A DNA stretch of 8,937 nt from Bacteroidota bacterium (GTDB taxonomy: Bacteria; Bacteroidota; Bacteroidia; Bacteroidales; VadinHA17). Below, piece by piece: positions 1 through 7,007 of this stretch. The stretch lies in assembly GCA_016868515.1 (NCBI GenBank), contig VGGM01000038.1, positions 1 to 8,937 on the forward strand, written 5' to 3'. Position 1 is the first letter of the stretch; each line of letters opens with the position of its first letter. Made by a program: the position numbers and the translations under genes. The notes beneath the pieces are model-generated. The model was not told where the DNA came from. It did not search any database and worked only from the letters and a program-made list of their open reading frames with translations.

Positions 1-419
1 AACCACAATAACCCCGAAATTATCAGAAAAAGCGTGCCAAGCCAGAAATAGCCCGCCCTGGCCGATACAGCAAAGCCGGCGGCAACACCAATTACATTAA
101 GTATATTATGGAACATCAGGGCCCTGCGCCTCGGTATAACAGTTCCGACTATTACGTTGCCACGGTTAATGATATCAGTCTTAATATCAAAATAGTCATT
201 TATCACATATCCACCCGCTGTAAGACAAACCGAAGCAATAACCAGTAACAGAAAATCATACCATGGCATCTTCAGGGTTACCGGAACCATCACGCCGGAT
301 ACATCCATAACCTCCATCCCACCCGCCACTGAGGCTAAAAGGAAGTACCTAACCATAAACATCGTGGCAACTACGATGAGCAGGTTCTTCCATCTTATGA
401 CCTTCATAAATTCAATCAT
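1..419 (-). CDS. UbiA-family membrane prenyltransferase, N-terminal part (3' end outside window)
   Basis: This integral membrane enzyme should transfer a polyprenyl group from a diphosphate donor to an acceptor. The acceptor cannot be told from this fragment. I translated 139 residues from the ATG at 419; the frame stays open to base 1. It has hydrophobic segments near residues 13-30, 54-73, 104-121 and 125-139. The family's first aspartate-rich motif is present as NDYFDIKTD (N74, D75, D78, D82), where UbiA enzymes bind the Mg-diphosphate of the donor. It is followed by INRGNVIVG and a basic PRRRA segment. The first ATG was chosen because it starts 3 nt after the HAD stop codon; an in-frame ATG at codon 5 is an alternative. 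Bacteroidota homologues in this position are often annotated as geranylgeranylglycerol-phosphate geranylgeranyltransferase, but that specificity is only inferred. The second aspartate motif lies beyond the window. Family assignment is firm. Confidence 0.87.
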   Translation of the reverse strand, partial: MIEFMKVIRWKNLLIVVATMFMVRYFLLASVAGGMEVMDVSGVMVPVTLKMPWYDFLLLVIASVCLTAGGYVINDYFDIKTDIINRGNVIVGTVIPRRRALMFHNILNVIGVAAGFAVSARAGYFWLGTLFLIISGLLW

Positions 420-422
420 AGT

Positions 423-944
423 TTACCAGGTAAAAGCATCATTATCCATCCATTTGTCGTGCAGCCGTAGCACCTGCTCTATCACATCTCTCACGCACCC
501 TTCTCCTCCGCGCTTATCGGATATATAAACCGATATCTGTTTTATTTCGCTGTCAGCATCGGCAGGGCATACCGGTATTCCAACCATTTTCATTACCTGA
601 TAATCGGGTATATCATCACCCATATATAAAATATCCTCACTGGCAATGGAATACCTCTCTGTAAAATGATTGAAGTGCTCAACCTTCGATCGGCTGTTCA
701 TATAAATGTCGGTTATGCCCAGCCCTCTTAGACGCCTGACATACTCCTTCGATTTACCTCCGGAAATAACCGCGAGCCTGTAGCCTTTGCGCACCGCCAG
801 TTGAATTGCATAACCATCGCGAAGGTTTATGGTTCTCGCAGGCAATCCGAAAGAATTCATTGGAATGGTCTGGAGTGACAGCACTCCGTCAATATCAAAA
901 ATGAAGACCTTTGCCTTGCCGAGTTTTTCCTTGAAATTAGACAT
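423..944 (-). CDS. HAD-superfamily hydrolase of the KdsC (Kdo-8-phosphate phosphatase) type
   Basis: This is a small cytosolic HAD phosphatase of 173 residues, the usual KdsC length, without the cap domain of larger HAD enzymes. Visible motifs are FDIDGVL (nucleophile D17, acid/base D19), the RDGYAIQLA helix start near 42-50, VISGG with motif II serine S61, motif III lysine K87, the metal-binding GDD at 109-111 with D114, and the C-terminal KdsC-like GGEGCVRD at 146-153. KdsC enzymes remove phosphate from 3-deoxy-D-manno-octulosonate 8-phosphate in LPS Kdo synthesis. True KdsC proteins usually continue motif I with TDG, whereas this one reads SLQ, so the substrate may differ. The start overlaps the DUF2520 gene's end by 8 nt (ATGTCTAA), which suggests translational coupling, and the UbiA gene begins 3 nt after its stop. 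No other Kdo or LPS gene is in view. Fold and superfamily are secure; the substrate is not. Confidence 0.88.
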   Translation of the reverse strand: MSNFKEKLGKAKVFIFDIDGVLSLQTIPMNSFGLPARTINLRDGYAIQLAVRKGYRLAVISGGKSKEYVRRLRGLGITDIYMNSRSKVEHFNHFTERYSIASEDILYMGDDIPDYQVMKMVGIPVCPADADSEIKQISVYISDKRGGEGCVRDVIEQVLRLHDKWMDNDAFTW

Positions 945-1725
945 TGTAGCTCTCTGTGCCCTGTTTTATTATTGAATCGCTGATTACCCTGTAAAGATTA
1001 CTCAAATCATCGGAGAAAGATAACATCAGCAGATGTTTTTCAATAGTACTGATGTCATTTCTGATTGCAGGACCAGTTTGCGCAGCCACAGGACCTATTT
1101 CAATTGCCTTCTGCACTGTTTCGCGTATAAGCGGCCCGAAAACCATGCGGTCAATATCATGCTCCCCGGCTATCGACATTCCTGCATAGAGCATATGATT
1201 TACAAAGTTGGATACAAACACGGCAGAAAGGTGCAGAACCCTTCTTGATTCCGAATCAATATGATGAATATGGGGTCCCAGAAGTCTTGTTACTTCATCT
1301 ATGAGACTATGCACATCCTTACTTGATGCTTCGGTAAAATAGTGGATCTGCTTCATATCCAGTTCCCGGCCCTCTGTAAAGGTCTGCAGAGGGTATATCA
1401 CACCATATCCCGGGATTCCATCAGGAAATACATCAATACCGGTGCTGCCTGATGTATGCACCACCACTGTATCTCCATCGGTTTTCAGACCTGAAGCAAC
1501 ATGCCCGATTGCAGAGTCAGGCACTGCAATTATCACAATGGAGGTCCCGGGCGGAATTCTGTATTCTGAGCCTGATATTGAACCAACTGTCAAAGCCAGG
1601 TCAGCTGCAGTTTTCTCATTGCGCGATATCACTGCACTGATTCTCAGGCCTGCACGGTGAAATGACCTGGCAAGAGCCCCGGCTACCCTGCCTGAACCTA
1701 TAATGGCAATACTGCTAACGGCCAT
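937..1725 (-). CDS. Rossmann-like / DUF2520 domain protein
   Basis: This is a 262-residue predicted NAD(P)-binding protein of the wider ProC / 6-phosphogluconate-dehydrogenase-like fold group. The N-terminal Rossmann half begins with IAIIGSGRVAGALA, carrying the dinucleotide-binding G10-x-G12-x-x-A15 turn. It continues through VVIIAVPD-like strand patterns (IVIIAVPD near 63-70), HTSGS (90-94) and YPLQTF (111-116). The C-terminal DUF2520 half is mostly helical and contains the recognisable LHLSAVFVSNFVNH stretch (164-177) and QTGPAIRND (216-224). The resemblance suggests an oxidoreductase, but no substrate is established for the family that I know of. A 99-nt gap separates it from the upstream lipoprotein-like gene, with no convincing terminator. 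Only a partial -7-like element (TATATTTC, 1746-1739) lies in front of it, so it may have its own weak promoter or be read through. It heads the tightly packed HAD-UbiA unit. Confidence 0.9.
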   Translation of the reverse strand: MAVSSIAIIGSGRVAGALARSFHRAGLRISAVISRNEKTAADLALTVGSISGSEYRIPPGTSIVIIAVPDSAIGHVASGLKTDGDTVVVHTSGSTGIDVFPDGIPGYGVIYPLQTFTEGRELDMKQIHYFTEASSKDVHSLIDEVTRLLGPHIHHIDSESRRVLHLSAVFVSNFVNHMLYAGMSIAGEHDIDRMVFGPLIRETVQKAIEIGPVAAQTGPAIRNDISTIEKHLLMLSFSDDLSNLYRVISDSIIKQGTESYNV

Positions 1726-1824
1726 CGGAAATTTTTACGAAATATACAATTTTTAAGGCATATACGCCCGAATTACGCCTCTTATCAGGCGGCAATAACA
1801 GAAGGAAAAGGGTTAGAAATCTGA

Positions 1825-2235
1825 TTATTTCTTTCCGTAAAGGTCCTCCTCTATTGAGCTTATCTGTATCTGGTAAACCCTGTAGGAAGGGTTATAATAC
1901 ATATAGTTACTGCTGTTGTACAGGTAGTTGCACTCATAGAATGCCTCGCCCGAAACGAGCAGTATAGCCGGTGAGGTAAAATCCGAGAGGTAAGGTATCC
2001 AGTCGGAAGGATTGCAGGGATAATAGGTTGCGTATGGATTTAATATAGGTGAGAAGCTAAGAGTATTGTTTTCCACATCAAAATATATCCTGGCAGGTTC
2101 TTTTGAAAGTGTAAGAATCACATCTTTGCCGCAACCGCATTTTGGTTGCTTCTTGCATGATGAGTCGGCAACAAGGGGAAAAATGATTATCGCTGCAACC
2201 AGTATTTTCCTGAGGATGCTATGTTGAATCTTCAT
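1825..2235 (-). CDS. unrecognised exported Cys/Tyr-rich small protein, probable lipoprotein
   Basis: I do not recognise this 136-residue protein. The N-terminus reads as a signal peptide: basic residues (MKIQHSILRK), a hydrophobic core ILVAAIIIFPLVA, then SSC with C27 as a possible lipidation site. The -3 residue is aspartate (ADSSC), which is poor for a lipobox, so cleavage type is uncertain. The residues after C27 are KKQ rather than the acidic pattern linked to surface export in Bacteroidota, so a periplasm-facing position is my guess. Five cysteines (27, 33, 35, 74, 102), including a CGC pair, could form disulfides or bind metal. The C-terminal half is very rich in tyrosine and asparagine (for example YLYNSSNYMYYNPSYRVY). 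The frame is open upstream to an ATG at 2313, but the promoter at 2269-2300 and the terminator lie inside that extension, so the ATG at 2235 is preferred; its leader is A-rich (GAAAGCGAAAATG). Confidence 0.75.
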   Translation of the reverse strand: MKIQHSILRKILVAAIIIFPLVADSSCKKQPKCGCGKDVILTLSKEPARIYFDVENNTLSFSPILNPYATYYPCNPSDWIPYLSDFTSPAILLVSGEAFYECNYLYNSSNYMYYNPSYRVYQIQISSIEEDLYGKK

Positions 2236-2268
2236 TTTCGCTTTCAATTGTACATGGATATCAACTTG

Positions 2269-2300
2269 CAAAGTTAAGATAATATTGTACCAGCCACAAA
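2269..2300 (-). promoter_or_regulatory. Bacteroidota-type promoter for the small exported-protein gene
   Basis: Read on the minus strand, a TTTG (2300-2297) is followed by exactly 20 nt and then TAACTTTG (2276-2269). This matches the phylum's major sigma consensus of -33 TTTG and -7 TAnnTTTG with a 19-21 nt spacer. Transcription should start roughly at 2262-2264, giving a leader of about 28 nt before the ATG at 2235. The -33 element shares bases with the T-tract of the upstream terminator. The match is visible directly; activity is inferred. Confidence 0.72.
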
Positions 2301-2330
2301 AAAAAGCCGCCAAAAGAGACTTCCGGCGGC
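2298..2330 (-). terminator. intrinsic terminator of the rpoB-rpoC-DUF3467 operon
   Basis: On the minus strand a GCCGCC arm (2330-2325) pairs with GGCGGC (2311-2306). The stem can extend inward by two G-U and two A-U pairs around a GTCTC loop, giving about 10 bp. Eight T residues follow immediately (2305-2298). This is the classic rho-independent layout, placed 20 nt after the DUF3467 stop codon. The last T's overlap the next gene's -33 promoter element. Confidence 0.88.
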
Positions 2331-2350
2331 ATTAAATCACGCTTGGCAAT

Positions 2351-2668
2351 TCAGGCCTGGGCAGTGGGTCCGCCAAATGTCATTGGCATAACCGGTCCCG
2401 AGCCTTTAACTTCCTTAATCTGGCCATGCACAGATTCGTATTTTGCAATATTGTCATCGAGTGCCGCAACAAGCCGTTTGGCATGCTCGGGTGTGAGGAT
2501 TATCCTCGATTTCACCTGAGCCTTCGGAACCCCGGGCATAACCCGTACAAAGTCAATTACAAACTCAGCCGATGAATGGGTAATTATAGCAAGGTTTGAA
2601 TAGATCCCCTGCGAAACCTCCTCATTCAGTTCAATGCTTATCTGATTGCTCATTTTTGGATCTGACAT
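2351..2668 (-). CDS. DUF3467 family protein, co-operonic with rpoC
   Basis: This is a 105-residue soluble protein with no signal peptide or membrane segment. The sequence matches the Bacteroidota DUF3467 pattern: ELNEEVSQGIYSNLAIITHS (about 13-32), the EFVIDFVRVMPGVPKAQVKS core (35-54), and RIILTPEHAKRLVAAL (55-70), followed by a helix NIAKYES and a Gly/Pro/Met-rich tail ending near MTFGGP. The family's biochemical function is not known to me. It begins 18 nt after the rpoC stop, before any terminator, so it should be on the RNA polymerase mRNA. This position after rpoC is one I recall in other Bacteroidota, which hints at a link to transcription, but that is inference. The ATG at 2668 is taken as start; an in-frame ATG at codon 6 (2653) would lose only MSDPK. 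There is no clear Shine-Dalgarno sequence, as is common in this phylum. Confidence 0.87.
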   Translation of the reverse strand: MSDPKMSNQISIELNEEVSQGIYSNLAIITHSSAEFVIDFVRVMPGVPKAQVKSRIILTPEHAKRLVAALDDNIAKYESVHGQIKEVKGSGPVMPMTFGGPTAQA

Positions 2669-2686
2669 GGCATTTGCGTTTTACTG

Positions 2687-5600
2687 TTACTCCTCCACCT
2701 CTGCTTTCTGTGCCGATGGTACAAGGCTTTCGTACTCCTCGAGTGAGCCAACTATAATGGTGTTGTATTCCCTCGATCCTGTTCCGGCAGGTATCAGATG
2801 ACCCACTATAACATTCTCCTTGAGTCCCTCGAGCTTGTCTACTTTACCCAGTATGGCAGCCTCGTTTAACACTTTGGTGGTCTCCTGGAATGAAGCCGCC
2901 GAGAAGAAACTGTTCGTCTGCAGCGCCGCCCTGGTTATACCCTGAAGTACCTGGCACGAAGTAGCGGGGATGGTATCCCTGGCATCAACCAAACGAAGGT
3001 CACGCCTCTTTAGCATCGAGTTCTCGTCCCTGAGTTTACGTGCAGTTACAACCATTCCGGGTTTCAGAGTCTGCGAGTCACCTGAGTCGAGTACAATCTT
3101 CTTTCCATAGATCCAGTCGTTTTCATCCATGAACTCAAGCTTGTCAACAATCTGTCTTTCAAGGAATTTGGTATCGCCAGGATCAATTATTTCAACTTTG
3201 CGCATCATCTGTCGAACGATGATCTCAAAATGCTTGTCATTTATCTTTACACCCTGAAGCCTGTAGACTTCCTGTATCTCATTGACGATATACTCCTGCA
3301 CTTTTGTCGGTCCCTTGATATTCAGTATATCGGCCGGAGTAATTGCTCCGTCGGAAAGAGGAATACCGGCCCTCACGTAATCATTCTCCTGAACCAGAAT
3401 CTGCTTGGAAAGAGGAACGAGGTATTTCTTAACTTCCCCTGCTTTTGAGGTGATTGCAATCTCCCTGTTACCCCTTTTTATCTTTCCGAACTGGATTTCC
3501 CCGTCGATTTCAGCCACAATGGCCGGGTTTGACGGGTTTCTGGCCTCGAACAATTCGGTGACCCTTGGCAAACCGCCCGTAATGTCGCCCGATTTTCCGA
3601 CAGCCCGGGGAATCTTCACAAGAATGTCGCCGGCTTCAACCATCTTTTCAGAGTCAACAACCAGGTGCGCTCCAACCGGAAGGTTGTACGACTTAATCTC
3701 GGTTCCTTCAGGAGATAGAATCCTGATGGTCGGGTTCTTGGTTTTGTCCCTTGTTTCAACGATAACTTTTTCGCGGAAGCCTGTTTGTTCGTCCGACTCT
3801 TCACGGAAGGTTACACCTTCAATAAGGTAATCAAATGCTACCTTTCCCGAGCTTTCCGAAATAATAACGGCATTGAATGGATCCCATTCGCATATCAGCT
3901 GACCCTTCTCCACTTCCTGACCCGGTTTGATATATAGTTTTGAGCCATAGGGGATTGTATGGGTAGTTAGGGCAATGCCAGTCTTCTTGTCAACTATTCT
4001 CAGTTCACCCAGACGGCCGATTACAATGTCAATGGCTCCCTTTTCGGGATCCGTCCTGCTCACCGACCTCAGTTCCTCAATCTCGGCAATACCGCCGTAA
4101 CGGGCAACAAGGCTCGATTCGGTTGTTATGTTCGATGCAGTACCTCCGACGTGGAATGTACGAAGTGTAAGCTGTGTCCCGGGTTCTCCGATACTCTGTG
4201 CTGCAATTACACCGACAGCCTCGCCTCTCTGGACCATTTTGCCTGTAGACAGATTACGTCCGTAACACTTGCTGCAGACGCCCTTCTTTGATTCGCAGGT
4301 AAGCACCGACCTGATCTCAACCTGTTCAATAGGCGAGTCCTCAATGTACTTGGCGACCCCTTCAGTAAGCTCATCACCTGATGCGACAACCAGCTCGCCT
4401 GTTAATGGATGATATACATTATGTACGGCTGTCCGCCCCAGTATCCTTTCAAACAGGGTCTCAACAACCTCCTCATTCTTCTTTATGGCGGTAGCTACCA
4501 GTCCCCTGAGTGTACCGCAGTCCTCTTCAGTAATGATTACGTCCTGCGAAACATCCACCAGGCGTCGGGTAAGATAACCTGCATCAGCAGTCTTCAACGC
4601 TGTATCGGCAAGACCCTTACGGGCTCCGTGTGTTGAAATAAAGTATTCAAGAACCGAAAGGCCTTCCTTGAAGTTCGACAGAATAGGGTTCTCGATGATT
4701 TCAGAACCTGTCGACCCCGATTTTTGAGGCTTGGCCATAAGGCCCCTCATCCCTGAAAGCTGCCTGATCTGCTCCTTCGATCCCCTTGCGCCCGAGTCGA
4801 GCATCATATATACTGAGTTGAAGCCCTGCCTGTCAGTCGATATCTGCTTCATCAGTTCCTGCGTTAGCCTGGCGTTGACATGGGTCCAGATGTCAATTAT
4901 CTGGTTATATCTTTCGTTGTTGGTTATGAATCCCATGCTGTAGTTGCCCAAAACCTCCTCAACCTGGTCATACCCATCCTTTACAAACTGTGTCTTGGCT
5001 TCGGGTATAATAACATCATCGAGATTGAACGACAAACCGCCCTTAAAGGCCATATAATAGCCCAGATCCTTTATGCTGTCGAGAAATCCTGCTGTCTTTG
5101 CCGTACCGGAAAGCTTCAGGACATTACCGATAATATCCCTCAGCGATTTTTTAGTCAGAAGCTCATTTATAAATCCAACCTCCTCCGGTACAACTTCGTT
5201 GAAGAGAACACGCCCGACTGTGGTTTCAATAATATGATTAACCCTCTTACCATCAACAACATCATCAACCCTGACCTTAATAATGGCATGCAGATCAACC
5301 TTCCCCTCATTAAAGGCAATGTTAACCTCCTCAGATGAATAAAATACAAGGTCTTCACCCTTTACCTTCAGTGTGTCAGTGCTCCTTCTGGCTTTTGTCA
5401 TGTAGTAAAGGCCAAGTACCATGTCCTGCGAGGGAACGGTAATAGGTGCGCCGTTGGCCGGGTTCAGAATATTGTGAGAAGCCAGCATTAGTATCTGCGC
5501 TTCCAGGATAGCAGCATTGCCAAGCGGAAGGTGCACTGCCATCTGGTCACCGTCAAAGTCGGCGTTGAAAGCAGTACATACCAGAGGGTGAAGCTGAATA

Positions 5601-6973
5601 GCCTTACCTTCAATAAGTTTCGGCTGGAAAGACTGAATACCCAGCCTGTGCAGGGTAGGTGCACGGTTAAGAAGCACCGGATGCCCTTTAAGAACGTTTT
5701 CAAGTATGTCCCATACAACAGGATCCTTCCTGTCAACTATTTTCTTGGCCGATTTTACGGTTTTTACAATACCTCTTTCAATAAGTTTCCTTATCACAAA
5801 TGGTTTGTAGAGTTCAGCAGCCATATCTTTGGGCAGACCGCACTCATGCAGTTTCAGCTCGGGGCCAACCACAATAACCGATCTTGCAGAGTAGTCAACC
5901 CTCTTACCAAGAAGGTTCTGACGGAACCTTCCCTGCTTGCCCTTTAGACTGTCGCTGAGCGACTTAAGTGGTCTGTTTGCATCGGTTTTAACGGCGTTGG
6001 CTTTTCTTGAGTTGTCAAACAGTGAATCAACTGCTTCCTGGAGCATCCTCTTCTCATTCCTGAGTATTACTTCGGGGGCCTTTATCTCAATAAGTCGCTT
6101 AAGCCTGTTATTCCTGATTATTACCCTCCTGTAAAGGTCGTTCAGGTCGCTGGTGGCGAACCTTCCTCCATCGAGCGGAACCAACGGTCTTAGCTCAGGA
6201 GGGATCACGGGAACTACCTTAATTACCATCCATTCAGGTTTATTGACACTCTTTGACTCCCTGAAAGCCTCAACTACCTGCAGGCGCTTGAGTGCCTCAT
6301 TCTTCCTCTGCTGTGAAGTCTCGGTATTTGCCCTGTGGCGCAGGGAATAGGAGAGTTCATCAAGTTTAAGCCTCTGAAGCAGCCGGTAGATGGCTTCAGC
6401 CCCCATGTCGGCAATAAACTTGTCGGGATGATCATCCTCGAGGTACTGGTTCTCCTTTGGGAGCGACTCGGTTATTTCAAGGTATTCCTCCTCGGTAAGG
6501 AAGTCAAGGTATTTTATACCATCAACTGCCTTTATGCCGGGGTTTACCACAACATACCTCTCGTAATATATAATTGAATCAAGCTTCTTGGTCGGCAATC
6601 CAAGCAGATACCCGATCTTGTTTGGAAGCGACCTGAAATACCATATATGCGCTACCGGCACAACCAGCGAGATGTGCCCCATTCTTTCGCGGCGCACTTT
6701 CTTCTCAGTTACCTCAACACCGCAGCGGTCGCAAACTATACCCTTGTATCTTATGCGCTTGTATTTGCCGCAATGGCACTCAAAATCCTTTACCGGTCCG
6801 AAGATCCTTTCACAGAAAAGGCCATCTCTCTCGGGTTTATAGGTGCGATAGTTGATGGTTTCAGGCTTGAGAACCTCACCGCTCGAACGATCAAGTATCT
6901 CCTCAGGTGACGCCAGTCCTATAGATATTTTCGAATAACTTGGCTTTGTCTTTAGATCTCTTCTGAACGACAT
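2687..6973 (-). CDS. rpoC: DNA-directed RNA polymerase subunit beta'
   Basis: This is the complete 1428-residue beta' subunit, the large catalytic partner of beta in the core polymerase, at full length for Bacteroidota. The N-terminal zinc finger has C66, C68, C81 and C84. The active site is NADFDGD, with the Mg-holding D472, D474 and D476 (codons at 5560-5546). The second zinc site is C819, C893, C900 and C903. The bridge helix spans about 773-808 (containing [17 protein letters not shown]). The trigger-loop region is at 921-946 ([18 protein letters not shown]), with H941 and with L937 at the place of E. coli M932. The C-terminus keeps the conserved [14 protein letters not shown]. The start follows rpoB by 34 nt; its leader is A-rich (AAAGAAAACAACGGAAT) without a strong Shine-Dalgarno sequence. 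I see no frameshift, internal stop or unusual insertion. Confidence 0.99.
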   Translation of the reverse strand: MSFRRDLKTKPSYSKISIGLASPEEILDRSSGEVLKPETINYRTYKPERDGLFCERIFGPVKDFECHCGKYKRIRYKGIVCDRCGVEVTEKKVRRERMGHISLVVPVAHIWYFRSLPNKIGYLLGLPTKKLDSIIYYERYVVVNPGIKAVDGIKYLDFLTEEEYLEITESLPKENQYLEDDHPDKFIADMGAEAIYRLLQRLKLDELSYSLRHRANTETSQQRKNEALKRLQVVEAFRESKSVNKPEWMVIKVVPVIPPELRPLVPLDGGRFATSDLNDLYRRVIIRNNRLKRLIEIKAPEVILRNEKRMLQEAVDSLFDNSRKANAVKTDANRPLKSLSDSLKGKQGRFRQNLLGKRVDYSARSVIVVGPELKLHECGLPKDMAAELYKPFVIRKLIERGIVKTVKSAKKIVDRKDPVVWDILENVLKGHPVLLNRAPTLHRLGIQSFQPKLIEGKAIQLHPLVCTAFNADFDGDQMAVHLPLGNAAILEAQILMLASHNILNPANGAPITVPSQDMVLGLYYMTKARRSTDTLKVKGEDLVFYSSEEVNIAFNEGKVDLHAIIKVRVDDVVDGKRVNHIIETTVGRVLFNEVVPEEVGFINELLTKKSLRDIIGNVLKLSGTAKTAGFLDSIKDLGYYMAFKGGLSFNLDDVIIPEAKTQFVKDGYDQVEEVLGNYSMGFITNNERYNQIIDIWTHVNARLTQELMKQISTDRQGFNSVYMMLDSGARGSKEQIRQLSGMRGLMAKPQKSGSTGSEIIENPILSNFKEGLSVLEYFISTHGARKGLADTALKTADAGYLTRRLVDVSQDVIITEEDCGTLRGLVATAIKKNEEVVETLFERILGRTAVHNVYHPLTGELVVASGDELTEGVAKYIEDSPIEQVEIRSVLTCESKKGVCSKCYGRNLSTGKMVQRGEAVGVIAAQSIGEPGTQLTLRTFHVGGTASNITTESSLVARYGGIAEIEELRSVSRTDPEKGAIDIVIGRLGELRIVDKKTGIALTTHTIPYGSKLYIKPGQEVEKGQLICEWDPFNAVIISESSGKVAFDYLIEGVTFREESDEQTGFREKVIVETRDKTKNPTIRILSPEGTEIKSYNLPVGAHLVVDSEKMVEAGDILVKIPRAVGKSGDITGGLPRVTELFEARNPSNPAIVAEIDGEIQFGKIKRGNREIAITSKAGEVKKYLVPLSKQILVQENDYVRAGIPLSDGAITPADILNIKGPTKVQEYIVNEIQEVYRLQGVKINDKHFEIIVRQMMRKVEIIDPGDTKFLERQIVDKLEFMDENDWIYGKKIVLDSGDSQTLKPGMVVTARKLRDENSMLKRRDLRLVDARDTIPATSCQVLQGITRAALQTNSFFSAASFQETTKVLNEAAILGKVDKLEGLKENVIVGHLIPAGTGSREYNTIIVGSLEEYESLVPSAQKAEVEE

Positions 6974-7007
6974 ATTCCGTTGTTTTCTTTACAATAGTTC
7001 ATACCAA

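Noticed and set aside
1739..1746. Possible -7 promoter element TATATTTC (minus strand) in front of the DUF2520 gene.
   Set aside because: It matches TAnnTTTG at 7 of 8 positions, but no TTTG-like -33 element is found 19-21 nt upstream (the bases there are GC-rich), and it would leave a leader of only about 7-8 nt. Too weak to annotate.
1776..1791. Inverted repeat CGCCT-N6-AGGCG after the exported-protein gene, considered as a terminator.
   Set aside because: The stem is only 5 bp and no T-tract follows on the minus strand (TAATTCGGG). A second short pairing at about 1757-1770 is also weak and lacks a T-run.
4880..5338. Plus-strand open frame of 152 codons inside rpoC, and a similar one of 141 codons at 3405-3830.
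   Set aside because: Both lie wholly antisense to strongly conserved rpoC coding sequence, show no recognisable domain and have no promoter or leader; they are frame shadows.
6974..7007. 34-nt rpoB-rpoC gap examined for a promoter, attenuator or hairpin.
   Set aside because: Only a 4-bp TTGT/ACAA pairing and an A-rich leader are present; no TAnnTTTG element or stable stem. It looks like a plain Bacteroidota translation leader.
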